64,000 nt of DNA. Source: Bog-756 sp963738545. GTDB lineage: Bacteria; Actinomycetota; Acidimicrobiia; Acidimicrobiales; RAAP-2. Within the stretch, counting starts at the first letter, position 1, and each line of letters begins with the position of its first letter. Shown here in pieces: positions 7,437-16,091 of the stretch. The stretch is from positions 844,148-908,147 of the forward strand of contig CAVTXA010000009.1 of the NCBI GenBank assembly GCA_963738545.1, given 5' to 3'. A program made the translations under genes and the position numbers. A model generated the notes under the pieces. The model saw only the letters and a list, made by a program, of their open reading frames with translations, made no database searches and was not told the DNA's origin.

Positions 7437-9421
7437 GGGGTGGCTTCAGGGAGCCGTCGCTCGGCGATCTCGGACTCCAGCTGTTCGGTGAAATCGGTCA
7501 GCGCCACCCCACGCTCAGGCCGGTCACTCCCCCGGCGATTCACGCCGACGGTGCCGGCCGACACGTCCTCGTCCCCCACGACCAGGATGTAGGGGATCTT
7601 GAGGAGCTTGGCCCGCCGGATCCGGGCGGCGAGGGGTTCGTTGGCCGGGGCCACGTCGACCCGCACCCCGACGGCCCGCAGCCGGTCGGCCACTTTGTGG
7701 GCGTAGTCCTCGTGGTCGTCGCGCACCCCGAGGACCCGGACCTGCTCGGGGGCCATCCAGGTGGGGAGGGCGCCGGCGTAGTGCTCGAGGAGGATGGCGA
7801 AGAAGCGCTCCACCGATCCGAAGAGGGCCCGGTGGATCATGATGGGCCGGTGCCGGGCGTTGTCGGCGCCGATGTACTCGGCGTCGAACCGTTGGGGGGT
7901 CTGGAAGTCCAGCTGGATGGTGGACATCTGGTGGGTGCGGCCGATGGCGTCGCGGGCCTGGACGGAGATCTTGGGCCCGTAGAAGGCACCTCCCCCCTCG
8001 TCCAGCACCAGGTCGAGGTCCATGGCCAGCGCGGTGGTGCGGAGGGTCTCGGTGGCCTCCTCCCACTCCTGCGGTGTGCCGACCGCCTTCCCCTCGGGAC
8101 GGGTCGACAGCTCCAGAAAGAAGTCCTCGAGCCCGAAGTCGCGGAGGAGGGAGAGGACGAAGGTCAGCGTGCTGTGGAGCTCACCGGCCATCTGGTCACG
8201 GGTGCAGAAGATGTGGGCGTCGTCCTGGGTCATGCCCCGCACCCGGGTGAGGCCGTGCACCACGCCGGACTTCTCGTAGCGGTACACGGTTCCGAACTCG
8301 AACAGACGCAGCGGGAGCTCCCGGTAGGACCGCTGACTGCTCTTGTAGATGAGCACGTGGAACGGGCAGTTCATCGGCTTCAGGTAGTACTGCTGCCCGC
8401 CGTCGAGCTCCATGGGCGGGAACATCCCGTCGGCGAACCAGTCGAGGTGCCCCGAGGTCTCGAACAGCTCGGCCTTGGTGATGTGGGGCGTGGTGACGAA
8501 CTCGTAGCCGGCCGCCTTGTGCCGCTGGTACGAGTAGTCCTCCATCAGCCGTCTGATGGTCCCGCCCTTGGGATGGAACACGGCCAGCCCCGAGCCGATC
8601 TCCTCGGGGAAGGAGAAGAGGTCGAGCTCGGCGCCGAGCTTGCGGTGGTCTCGGCGCTCGGCCTCCTCCAGCCGGTGCAGGTGGTCGGCCACGGCCTTGT
8701 CCGACTCCCACGCCGTGCCGTAGATCCGCTGGAGCTGCTGGCGTTTCTCGTCGCCTCGCCAGTACGCCCCGGCTACCCGCATCAGGGCGAAATGGCCGAG
8801 CCGGCTGGTGGAGGGGACATGGGGACCCCGGCACAGGTCGGTGAACGTGGGTGCGTTCCAGTAGGTCGAGACCACGGCGTCGTCACCTCCCTCTGCGGGG
8901 GCGTCCACCTCGTCGTGCCCGGCGCCGACGGCCTCGATGATCTCCCGCTTGAACGGCTGGTCCTCGAAGAGGGCCATCCCTTCCTCGATGGAGTGCTCGT
9001 GCCGGATGAACGGCTGGTCCTCGGCCATGATCTCGCGCATGGTGGCGGCGATCCGCTCGAGGTCCTCATCGCTGAAATGGGCCCCCCCGGGAAGTTCGAA
9101 GTCGTAGTAGAAGCCGTCTTCGATCACCGGGCCGATGGCGAAGTGGGCGCCGGGCCACAACCGCAGGACGGCCTGGGCCAGGACGTGGGCGGTGGAGTGG
9201 CGGAGCACGGCGCGACCGGCGTCGGATTCGGCGGTGATCACCCGCACCTCGGCACCGTCGGCCAGCGGGGTGTCGAGGTCCACCTCGACACCGTCGAACG
9301 AGGCGGCCACGGCGGCGCGGGCCAGGCGGGGGCCGATCGACTCAGCGAACTGGATCGCCGTGGTTCCGGCTTCGAACTCCTTCGTCGAGCCATCGGGGAG
9401 TCGGACGGTGACGGCTGGCAT
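7433..9421 (-). CDS. thrS: Threonyl-tRNA synthetase
   Basis: Class II aminoacyl-tRNA synthetase that charges tRNA-Thr, 662 aa, full length. In order: an N-terminal TGS domain (about 1-65), the editing domain with HSTAHVLAQAV, the class II catalytic core including the zinc-ligand segment MNCPFH and motif 3 HRALFGSVERFF, and a C-terminal anticodon-binding domain beginning near LPTWMAPEQVRVL. The ATG at 9421 is preferred over one five codons upstream because GGAGAG lies 9 bp before it. It heads the HIT-pgsA-pimA block and overlaps the HIT gene by four bases. No T-box leader was recognised in the 114 bp upstream. Confidence 0.97.
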   Translation of the reverse strand: MPAVTVRLPDGSTKEFEAGTTAIQFAESIGPRLARAAVAASFDGVEVDLDTPLADGAEVRVITAESDAGRAVLRHSTAHVLAQAVLRLWPGAHFAIGPVIEDGFYYDFELPGGAHFSDEDLERIAATMREIMAEDQPFIRHEHSIEEGMALFEDQPFKREIIEAVGAGHDEVDAPAEGGDDAVVSTYWNAPTFTDLCRGPHVPSTSRLGHFALMRVAGAYWRGDEKRQQLQRIYGTAWESDKAVADHLHRLEEAERRDHRKLGAELDLFSFPEEIGSGLAVFHPKGGTIRRLMEDYSYQRHKAAGYEFVTTPHITKAELFETSGHLDWFADGMFPPMELDGGQQYYLKPMNCPFHVLIYKSSQRSYRELPLRLFEFGTVYRYEKSGVVHGLTRVRGMTQDDAHIFCTRDQMAGELHSTLTFVLSLLRDFGLEDFFLELSTRPEGKAVGTPQEWEEATETLRTTALAMDLDLVLDEGGGAFYGPKISVQARDAIGRTHQMSTIQLDFQTPQRFDAEYIGADNARHRPIMIHRALFGSVERFFAILLEHYAGALPTWMAPEQVRVLGVRDDHEDYAHKVADRLRAVGVRVDVAPANEPLAARIRRAKLLKIPYILVVGDEDVSAGTVGVNRRGSDRPERGVALTDFTEQLESEIAERRLPEATP

Positions 9422-9535
9422 GGGTGGTCTCTCCATCGGGTTGCGGGCGTGATGATGGGCTGTCCAGCGGAGCCGGGGCGCCATCGGAGCGGATGGACGG
9501 GAGGCTCATGCACGCCGGCCACCGGTCGCTTCGGA

Positions 9536-10702
9536 CTACAGGGTAATGCCCAGCAGACGCGCCCCTTGGACCACGGGGCGCCCGTTGGCCGCCTCGTCGT
9601 CGAGGGCGGCCAGGGCCCCCGGCGTGTCTAGATCGTCGTCGAGTCGGGTCCGGACGCGCCCGAGGCCCCCCTCGTCGGGCCCCGACGTGGCCGTCACGGC
9701 CCGCCACGCCTCCAGTCGACGGGCGGCTCGGGGCATATCCTCGTCACCCCACTCCCAATCGAACCGGTAGTGGTGGTCCAAGAGGGCCAGGCGGAGGACC
9801 GACGGCTCCCACTCCTTCAGGAGGTCGCCCACGAACACCAGGTTGCCCAGTGACTTCGACATCTTCGTGCCGTCCAACCCGACCAGGCCGACGTGGAGCC
9901 AGTGCCGGACGAAGGGTCGGCCGGTGACCGACTCGGACTGGGCCGTCTCGCACTCGTGGTGCGGGAAGACCAGGTCGCGTCCTCCCCCGTGGACGTCGAT
10001 GGTCTCCCCGAGCTCTCGGAGGGCCAGCGCCGAGCACTCGATGTGCCACCCGGGCCGACCCGGGCCCCAACGCGACTCCCACGAGGGCTCGTCGGGCAGC
10101 GACGGCTGCCAGAGGACAAAGTCGAGCGGGTGCCGCTTGTGGGGATCGTCGGGCTTACCCCCGTGCTCGGCCGCCATGGCCAGCATGGTCTCGGGGTCGA
10201 AGTGGCTCACCGAGCCGAAGCGGTCGAACGTCGTGACGTCGAAGTAGACGGCGCCGCCCGACCGGTAGGCCCGGCCCGAATCCAAGACGGCCCCGATGAG
10301 GGTGAGGATCTCGGCGATGGCCGAGGTGGCTCGGGGTTCCGACCACGCCGGGATGAGCCCGAGGGCGGCCATGTCCGAGTCGAAGCGGGCGATCTCCTCG
10401 GCAGCCAGATCGAGGTAATGGACGCCCAGTTCCCGGGCCTTGCGCAGGATGTCGTCGTCGACGTCGGTCACATTGCGCACACAGCGGGTTTCGTGACCGA
10501 GGTCGCGCAGGCGGCGCTGGAGGATGTCGAAGGTCAGATAGACCTGGGCGTGACCCAGATGGGCCGAGTCATAGGGCGTGATCCCACACGAGTACAGGGT
10601 GACCACCGGGCCCACCTCGAGGGGGGCGAGGGCCTCTCTCGCCGTGTCATACAACTGCACCGCCGCTGGCGGCGCCGCCGCGCCCCCCTCCTCACCGGCC
10701 AC
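9536..10702 (-). CDS. mshC: Mycothiol ligase MshC
   Basis: ATP-dependent ligase joining cysteine to GlcN-inositol, the third step of mycothiol synthesis. It is a class I synthetase relative of CysS: YSCGITPYDSAHLGHA carries the zinc Cys39 and the HIGH-type motif (HLGH, 48-51), GRPGWHIECSAL carries further zinc ligands, and TKMSKSLGN is the KMSKS loop. The CGITPYD form and the 388-aa length (CysS is longer, with CNPTVYD) separate MshC from cysteinyl-tRNA synthetase. The start is GTG at 10702, 20 bp after the F420 reductase gene, so the two may share a transcript. Confidence 0.92.
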   Translation of the reverse strand: MAGEEGGAAAPPAAVQLYDTAREALAPLEVGPVVTLYSCGITPYDSAHLGHAQVYLTFDILQRRLRDLGHETRCVRNVTDVDDDILRKARELGVHYLDLAAEEIARFDSDMAALGLIPAWSEPRATSAIAEILTLIGAVLDSGRAYRSGGAVYFDVTTFDRFGSVSHFDPETMLAMAAEHGGKPDDPHKRHPLDFVLWQPSLPDEPSWESRWGPGRPGWHIECSALALRELGETIDVHGGGRDLVFPHHECETAQSESVTGRPFVRHWLHVGLVGLDGTKMSKSLGNLVFVGDLLKEWEPSVLRLALLDHHYRFDWEWGDEDMPRAARRLEAWRAVTATSGPDEGGLGRVRTRLDDDLDTPGALAALDDEAANGRPVVQGARLLGITL

Positions 10703-10722
10703 CGGTCAGCCCCCCACCCTCA

Positions 10723-11382
10723 TCAGTGGTCGCCGTAGCCGGCCAGTTGCACGGCGGCATGCACCTTGTGGCGGATGTTCACGGTGATCAGCACGGCGGT
10801 GAAGGCCTCGATGGGCGCGGCCTGGGCCAGGCTGCCCGCATCTACCCCCCGCAGTCCGTCGATCCGGTCCACCAGGGCCACGGTGGCCTTGCTGGCCTCG
10901 GGATGGTCGGAACAGACCAGGACGTCGGCCGTGAGCGGCGTGGTGAGCTTCTCCATCTCCGAGGCCGGCAGATGATGGAAGGAGGCCGACACCAACGACC
11001 GCGGCAGCACAGCCTGGATGGAGGCGGCCACCGAACCCCGGGGCGGGACGAGAGCCAGGAACTCACGACCCTCCTTGGCCAGCGCGTTGGCCATCGAGAT
11101 CACCACCTTGCCCTCGAGGGCCGGAGCCAGAGGCTTCACCGTGGCGATGGCGCTGTCCCAGGGGGTGGCGACCACCACAAGGTCCGAGTCCGCCGTCGAC
11201 TCGTTCGAGGCCCCGGTGATGGCCAGATCGTGCTCGGGCCACGCCTCGACCAGGCCGAGGGCGACGCCTTCGGCCCGCTCCGCGTCCCTCGACCCGATGA
11301 CCACCTCGACCCCGGTGGCGGCCAGACGCACCGCCAGACCACGCCCGGCCGGGCCGGTGCCTCCCAGAATTCCGACTCGCAT
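10723..11382 (-). CDS. npdG: F420H2:NADP+ oxidoreductase
   Basis: A 219-aa Rossmann enzyme that exchanges hydride between NADPH and coenzyme F420. The N-terminal dinucleotide motif is MRVGILGGTGPAGRGLA, followed by GSRD, whose Arg suits the NADP 2'-phosphate. The later ASFHHLPASEM and DVLVCSD segments are characteristic of the NpdG/FNO family. The ATG at 11382 has a GGAAGG-type site upstream; longer minus-strand readings overlap the divergent fabI and are rejected. It implies an F420-dependent metabolism, consistent with actinobacteria; no F420 biosynthesis gene lies in the window. Confidence 0.92.
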   Translation of the reverse strand: MRVGILGGTGPAGRGLAVRLAATGVEVVIGSRDAERAEGVALGLVEAWPEHDLAITGASNESTADSDLVVVATPWDSAIATVKPLAPALEGKVVISMANALAKEGREFLALVPPRGSVAASIQAVLPRSLVSASFHHLPASEMEKLTTPLTADVLVCSDHPEASKATVALVDRIDGLRGVDAGSLAQAAPIEAFTAVLITVNIRHKVHAAVQLAGYGDH

Positions 11383-11448
11383 GTTCCTAACCCTTCCACA
11401 CCGACCCGTCACGGCGGGGCGGGGCCATGACGATAACCTGACTCGCTG

Positions 11449-12237
11449 ATGGGACTGCTCGAGGGTAAACGGATCTTGGTCACCGGCGTGCTGACCGACG
11501 CCTCCCTGGCGTTCGCCGTGGCCCGCCAGGCTCAGGGCGAAGGTGCCGAGGTCGTCCTCTCGGGCGCCGGACGGGGCCTCTCGCTGACCCGGCGCACGGC
11601 CAGGAAGCTGCCCGACGAGGCCGAGGTGCTCGAGATCGATGTGACCGAACCGGCCCAGCTGACGGCGGCGGCCACCGCCTTGGGCGAGCGCTGGGACCGG
11701 ATGGACGGCATGCTCCACGCCATCGGCTTCGCCCCGCCCGAATGCCTGGGTGGCGACATCTTCCAGGCCGGCTGGGACGAGGTGCAGATCGCCCTGCACG
11801 TGTCCGCCTACTCGCTGAAGGCCCTGGTGGAGGCGTTCCGTCCCCTCCTGGCCGCCGCCGGAGCCGGCGGAGGTGCCGGGGCATCGGTGGTCGGTCTCGA
11901 TTTCGACGCCACCGTGGCCTGGCCCTCGTACGACTGGATGGGCGTGTCCAAGGCGGCCCTGGAGTCGCTCTCGCGGTACATGGCCCGGGATCTCGGACCC
12001 GACCGCATCCGGATGAACCTGGTGGCGGCGGGACCGGTGAAGACCCTGGCCGCCAAGTCCATCCCCGGCTTCGCCACCTTCGAGGACACCTGGGCGGACC
12101 GGGCCCCCCTGGGCTGGGACGTCCTCGACACCGACGTGGTGGCTCGGGCCTGCGTCGCGCTCTTCTCGGACCTGTTGCCCATGACCACCGGTGAGATCAT
12201 CCATGTCGACGGTGGCGTGCACGCCACCGGAGCCTGA
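11449..12237 (+). CDS. fabI: InhA/FabI-type enoyl-ACP reductase
   Basis: NADH-dependent enoyl-[acyl-carrier-protein] reductase, the last step of the type II fatty acid elongation cycle, 262 aa. It has the FabI opening LLEGKRILVTGVLTDASLA, HAIGFAPP, and the catalytic block around Tyr161-x-x-Met-x3-Lys168 (SYDWMGVSK), with Phe152 in GLDFDA as the InhA-type active-site aromatic. DIFQAGWDEV and the C-terminal TTGEIIHVDGGVH also match. It is divergent from npdG with 66 bp between them, and is followed after 5 bp by a SnoaL-like gene. Confidence 0.93.
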   Translation: MGLLEGKRILVTGVLTDASLAFAVARQAQGEGAEVVLSGAGRGLSLTRRTARKLPDEAEVLEIDVTEPAQLTAAATALGERWDRMDGMLHAIGFAPPECLGGDIFQAGWDEVQIALHVSAYSLKALVEAFRPLLAAAGAGGGAGASVVGLDFDATVAWPSYDWMGVSKAALESLSRYMARDLGPDRIRMNLVAAGPVKTLAAKSIPGFATFEDTWADRAPLGWDVLDTDVVARACVALFSDLLPMTTGEIIHVDGGVHATGA

Positions 12238-12242
12238 CCACG

Positions 12243-12620
12243 GTGCTGACCGGGGACGAATTGCGGGAGCGCATCGTCGGCTACGTCGAGGCGATCAATG
12301 CGAGAGACCCCCGCGCCATCGCCGAGCGCTTCACCGAGGACGCCGTCCACGCCGATCCGGTGTCCAATCCGCCCAACCTCGGGCGCGCCGCCATCACCAC
12401 CTTCTTCGAGAACGGGATCGCCGCCAGCGACGCCTGGACGTTCGAGGCCCGGGCCGTGCACTCCTGTGGCGACCACGTGGCCATCGACTTCGCCATCGCC
12501 GTGGAGAGCGGGGGCACCACCATGCACATCGACGGGATCGAGGTCTTCGCCGTGGACGACGACGGGCGCTTCCGGTCGGTGCACGCCTACTGGGACGACG
12601 CCGACCTCAGCTTCGGGTGA
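12243..12620 (+). CDS. SnoaL/NTF2-like small protein (steroid isomerase-like)
   Basis: A 125-aa cone-shaped NTF2-like fold protein, as in ketosteroid isomerase and SnoaL-type cyclases. The N-terminal helix pattern (LRERIVGYVEAINARDP) and the strand ending VHAYWDDADLSFG are typical. Asp38 in VHADPVSNP is at the position where ketosteroid isomerases keep an acid, but a reaction cannot be assigned. It starts at GTG 12243, 5 bp after fabI, and is followed 13 bp later by another NTF2-like gene, so the three are probably one operon. Confidence 0.8.
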   Translation: MLTGDELRERIVGYVEAINARDPRAIAERFTEDAVHADPVSNPPNLGRAAITTFFENGIAASDAWTFEARAVHSCGDHVAIDFAIAVESGGTTMHIDGIEVFAVDDDGRFRSVHAYWDDADLSFG

Positions 12621-12633
12621 GGAGGAGCCACCC

Positions 12634-13110
12634 GTGACCGGCAGCGCCATCGCCATCGGCAACCTGATCGCCCGCTACGCCGAGCTGATCGACCTGGGCG
12701 ACTTCGACGGCGTCGCCGACCTCCTCGGTGCTGCGGCCGTGGGAGACGGCGCGATCGGTGACGGCGGGGCGGTCCGACTGATGACCGGGCGGGACGCCAT
12801 CCTGGCCATGTTCACCTCCACCACCCGCCGCTATCCGGACGGGACACCCGGCACCAAGCACGTCACCACCAATCTCATCCTCGACATCGACGAGGAGGCC
12901 GGCGAGGCCACGGCCCGGACCTACTGGACGGTCCTCCAGGCCGTCCCTGGCCTCGCGCTCCAGCCGATCCTGGCCGGTCGCTACCATGACCGGTTCACAC
13001 GAACCGGGGGCACCTGGCACTTCGCCGAGCGTCGCTACCTGATCGACCTGGTGGGCGACGTGAGCCACCACATGCTGGCGAACATCCCGCCCGGGCCGGC
13101 CCCCGCCTGA
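12634..13110 (+). CDS. SnoaL-like domain protein
   Basis: A 158-aa NTF2/SnoaL_4-type protein: helix IGNLIARYAELIDLGDFDGVADLL, central strands with HVTTNLILDID, and a C-terminal FAERRYLIDLVGD. Proteins of this group are often annotated as aromatic-ring dioxygenase beta-subunit-like or isomerase-like; the substrate is unknown. A strong GGAGGAG site precedes the GTG start at 12634, which favours it over readings that begin inside the previous gene. Confidence 0.82.
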   Translation: MTGSAIAIGNLIARYAELIDLGDFDGVADLLGAAAVGDGAIGDGGAVRLMTGRDAILAMFTSTTRRYPDGTPGTKHVTTNLILDIDEEAGEATARTYWTVLQAVPGLALQPILAGRYHDRFTRTGGTWHFAERRYLIDLVGDVSHHMLANIPPGPAPA

Positions 13111-13193
13111 TCCCACGCGACCGGCGCCGCCTTGACCGGACGGCGGGGCGACCCCTACGTTCGCTCCTTGTCTGACGACCAGGGGGAAGCACC

Positions 13194-14369
13194 ATGGCCA
13201 CAGTGACCGTCAACGGGCCCGAAGCGGCCCGGACCCTCCGCCCGGTGGTGGCCGAGCAGTCGGCCGACTCCGAGCGGCTCCGCACACTCAACCCGCCCAC
13301 GGTGGACGCCCTCTGGGCCAGCGGGCTCATGCAGTGGAGCAACCCCACCGAGGCCGGGGGGTGCGAACCGTCCTTCGCCGAGATGATCGACACGTGGATC
13401 GAACTGGCCTGGCAGGACGGCTCACTCGGCTGGATCGGCATCGCCAACCTGCCGTCTGCGGCGGCCTGTGCCGCCTACCTCCCCGACGAGGGGTTCGACG
13501 AGGTCTTCCGCCGCCATGACAACCGGGTGACCGCCGGCGGGCAGTTCTTCCCCAACGGCCTGGGCGAGACCGTGGAGGGTGGCTACCGCATCACCGGCGC
13601 CTGGAACTTCGGCTCGGGCACGGGACATGCGCAGTACGTGGCGGCCGGGTTCATGCCCACGGTCGACGGCGAGCTGGTGACGGACGAGCAAGGCATGCCC
13701 CCCCTCTTGGTGGCGGTGATCCCGCGTGAGGAGATCGTCTTCACCGACGGCTGGCACGTGCAGGGCCTGAAGGGCACCGGCTCCTACGACTACAACGTCA
13801 CCGACCGCTTCGTCCCCGCCTACCGAACCTTCCCGCTCTTCTGCCGCACCCCTCTGCGGGGCGGGTCACCGGCCTTCCGGATGGGCCTGATGCCGGTCAC
13901 GGCGGCGGGTCATGCGTCGTGGGCCCTGGGTGTGGCCAAGTCCATGCTCGACGACGTCACCGAACTGGCCCTGACCAAGGTAAGGATGGGCGAGGAGGCC
14001 TCCATCGCCCACAAGGCGTCCTTCCAGCGCAACCTCTCCCACCACCGGGCCATGTGGAAGGCGGCCCGGCTCCTGGTGCTCGCCACCTTCACCGACGCCG
14101 AGCAGTCGGTGAAGAACGGCGAGGATCTCACGCCCGACCTCCGCGCCGGGATGCGGGTGGCGGCCACCTATGCCACCGAGGCCAGCCGTGAGATCGTCCA
14201 GTGGGCCCACTTGGCCGCCGGGACCACGGCCATCCGCGAGGGGAGCCGCCTCGAACGGGCGTTCCGTGACATGTACACGGGCACCCAGCACGTCTTCATC
14301 GGCGAGAAGACGTACACCGACGCCGCCCAGATCCACCTCGGACTGATCGAGGACCAGTTCGGCCTCTGA
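13194..14369 (+). CDS. Acyl-CoA dehydrogenase-fold flavin-dependent monooxygenase
   Basis: A 391-aa protein of the acyl-CoA dehydrogenase fold resembling group D flavin monooxygenases (HsaA/HpaB-like). Helical N-terminal domain to about residue 110, a beta domain with GGYRITGAWNFGSGTGHA (the usual flavin/substrate-facing turn), then a C-terminal four-helix bundle with HHRAMWKAARLL and ending AAQIHLGLIEDQFGL. Such enzymes hydroxylate phenolic or steroid-derived rings with reduced flavin supplied by a separate reductase. A GGGGGAAG site precedes the ATG. The adjacent SnoaL-like and dehydrogenase genes suit a ring- or lipid-degrading role, but the substrate is unknown. Confidence 0.82.
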   Translation: MATVTVNGPEAARTLRPVVAEQSADSERLRTLNPPTVDALWASGLMQWSNPTEAGGCEPSFAEMIDTWIELAWQDGSLGWIGIANLPSAAACAAYLPDEGFDEVFRRHDNRVTAGGQFFPNGLGETVEGGYRITGAWNFGSGTGHAQYVAAGFMPTVDGELVTDEQGMPPLLVAVIPREEIVFTDGWHVQGLKGTGSYDYNVTDRFVPAYRTFPLFCRTPLRGGSPAFRMGLMPVTAAGHASWALGVAKSMLDDVTELALTKVRMGEEASIAHKASFQRNLSHHRAMWKAARLLVLATFTDAEQSVKNGEDLTPDLRAGMRVAATYATEASREIVQWAHLAAGTTAIREGSRLERAFRDMYTGTQHVFIGEKTYTDAAQIHLGLIEDQFGL

Positions 14370-14387
14370 CCGGGACGCTGTACCGGG

Positions 14388-14407
14388 GCCGGCGGAGCCC
14401 GCCCGGC
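14388..14407. terminator. Possible bidirectional terminator hairpin
   Basis: In the 37-bp gap between two convergent genes, GCCGGCGG pairs with CCGCC(C)GGC around an AGC loop with one bulged C. No T-run follows, as is common in high-GC actinobacteria. Confidence 0.35.
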
Positions 14408-15840
14408 TAGCGCTGGAGGGACTTCACCTCGAGGTACTCCTCGAGTCCGAAGGCCCCGAGCTCACGTCCGTTCCCGGACTGCTTGTAGCCGCCGAAGGGG
14501 GCCAGGGGGTTGAAACCCCCACCGTTGACCTCGACCTGCCCGGTGCGGAGCTGGCGGGCCACCCGGGTGGCCCGATCGGCGTCACCGGACCACACGCCAC
14601 CGGCCAGTCCGTAGTCCGTGTCGTTGGCGATCTCGATGGCCTCCTCCTCGGTGTCGTAGGGGATGATGACGAGCACCGGGCCGAAGATCTCGTCGCGGGC
14701 GATGGTCATGTCCGGGGTCACCGAGGAGAACACGGTGGGCCTCACGAAGAACCCTTGAGGCAACCCGTCGGGGGCCTCGGCCCCACCGGTGATCAGTTCG
14801 GCCCCCTCGCCGAGCCCCTTGTCGATGTAGCCCCGGACCCGGTCCCGTTGCACGGCCGAGACGAGCGGGCCCAACCGGGTACCGGCCTCGAAGGGGTCTC
14901 CGGGGACGTGGGACTCGGCCGCCTCACGGGCCAGGGACTCGACTTCGGCCAGGCGGTCCCGCGGGACCAGCATGCGGGTCAGGGCGCTACAGGTCTGGCC
15001 CGAGTTGGCGAAGCACTTGGCCACGCCGTCGGGCACGGCCTTGGCGAAGTCGGCATCGTCCAACAAGACGTTGGCCGACTTGCCCCCCAACTCGAGGGCC
15101 ACCCTCTTGACGGTGGCCGACGCCACCTCGGCCACCCGACGGCCGGCCCGGGTCGACCCGGTGAACGAGACCATGTCCACGCCGGGATGGGCGGCGATGG
15201 CCTCCCCCACGACGGGCCCGAATCCGGTCACCAGATTGAGGATGCCGGGAGGGGCCCCCACCTCGTCGAACACATCGGCCAGCACGAAGGCGTTCAGCGG
15301 CGCCACCTCACTGGGCTTGAGGACCACGGTGCACCCCGCGGCCAGGGCCGGCGCCACCTTGGCGGCGATCTGGTGGAGGGGGTAGTTCCAAGGGGTGATG
15401 GCCCCGACCACGCCGACCGGCTCGCGGACGACGAGTGAGTTCCCGACCGTCTTCTCCCAGGTGAAGTCCTCGGCGATGGCCGCCATGGAGCCGAAGCTGG
15501 CCATGGGGAGGCCCACCTGCACCAGCTGGGAGAGCGTGTAGGGCATCCCCACCTCGTGGGTGATGAGATCGGCCAGCCTGTCCATTCGTGCGCCCAGTGC
15601 CTCACTGACCTTGGTCAGGAGCGCCGTGCGCTCCTCGACCGGTGTCGACGACCACCCCGGGAAGGCCCGGCGGGCCGCGGCGACCGCCGCGTCGACGTCC
15701 TCGGTCGTCCCCTCGGGAACCGTGCCGATGACCTCCTCGTTGGTCGAGTCGATGACATCGATCGAGCCGGTACCCGACGGGGCCACCCATCGGCCGTCGA
15801 TGTAGAGCCTGTCGCGTACGTCGGTCTTCATCGGTTCCAT
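14407..15840 (-). CDS. NAD(P)-dependent aldehyde dehydrogenase
   Basis: A 477-aa aldehyde dehydrogenase oxidising an aldehyde to the acid. The nucleotide-binding region contains TPWNYPLHQIAAKVAPAL and FTGSTRAGRR; the general base Glu is in ALELGGKSA and the catalytic Cys in FANSGQTCSAL; the C-terminal EIFGPVLVI and PFGGYKQSGNGRELG segments are standard. The ATG at 15840 has GGGAGGT upstream. It is divergent from a TetR-type regulator 251 bp away, which may control it. Substrate not determinable. Confidence 0.94.
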   Translation of the reverse strand: MEPMKTDVRDRLYIDGRWVAPSGTGSIDVIDSTNEEVIGTVPEGTTEDVDAAVAAARRAFPGWSSTPVEERTALLTKVSEALGARMDRLADLITHEVGMPYTLSQLVQVGLPMASFGSMAAIAEDFTWEKTVGNSLVVREPVGVVGAITPWNYPLHQIAAKVAPALAAGCTVVLKPSEVAPLNAFVLADVFDEVGAPPGILNLVTGFGPVVGEAIAAHPGVDMVSFTGSTRAGRRVAEVASATVKRVALELGGKSANVLLDDADFAKAVPDGVAKCFANSGQTCSALTRMLVPRDRLAEVESLAREAAESHVPGDPFEAGTRLGPLVSAVQRDRVRGYIDKGLGEGAELITGGAEAPDGLPQGFFVRPTVFSSVTPDMTIARDEIFGPVLVIIPYDTEEEAIEIANDTDYGLAGGVWSGDADRATRVARQLRTGQVEVNGGGFNPLAPFGGYKQSGNGRELGAFGLEEYLEVKSLQR

Positions 15841-16091
15841 GGTGGTACCTCCCTGTGACGGCCCGGTGCACCCGACGCGCGACTGCCCCCGGCTCGATTC
15901 GATCTGTGGGTCCTGGTGTTCCGCCCTCCACTGTACGTGCCGCCACCGCAGGGCGACCGGTGCGTCCGGCGCCATCGACGACGGGTCGGCACCCGACGCC
16001 CCGAACGATGCCGCACGTTGCATAACGCTTCCAATATAAGTACAGTCCCCACCGGGCGGGCCGAGCCCACTGTCCAGCGAGCCGGGGGACC
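15841..16091. promoter_or_regulatory. Divergent regulatory region between ALDH and TetR genes
   Basis: Non-coding 251 bp between divergent starts, so it should hold two promoters. The only AT-rich patch is near 16013-16045, with a small inverted repeat CGTT-GCAT-AACG at 16016-16027 that could be a regulator site. I cannot place -35/-10 boxes with confidence. Confidence 0.4.

Noticed and set aside
7697..9631. Plus-strand open frame of 644 codons opposite thrS
   Set aside because: Antisense shadow of a highly conserved synthetase gene.
9536..10702. Cysteinyl-tRNA synthetase (cysS)
   Set aside because: The CGITPYD motif and short length fit MshC; a tRNA-binding C-terminal domain is absent.
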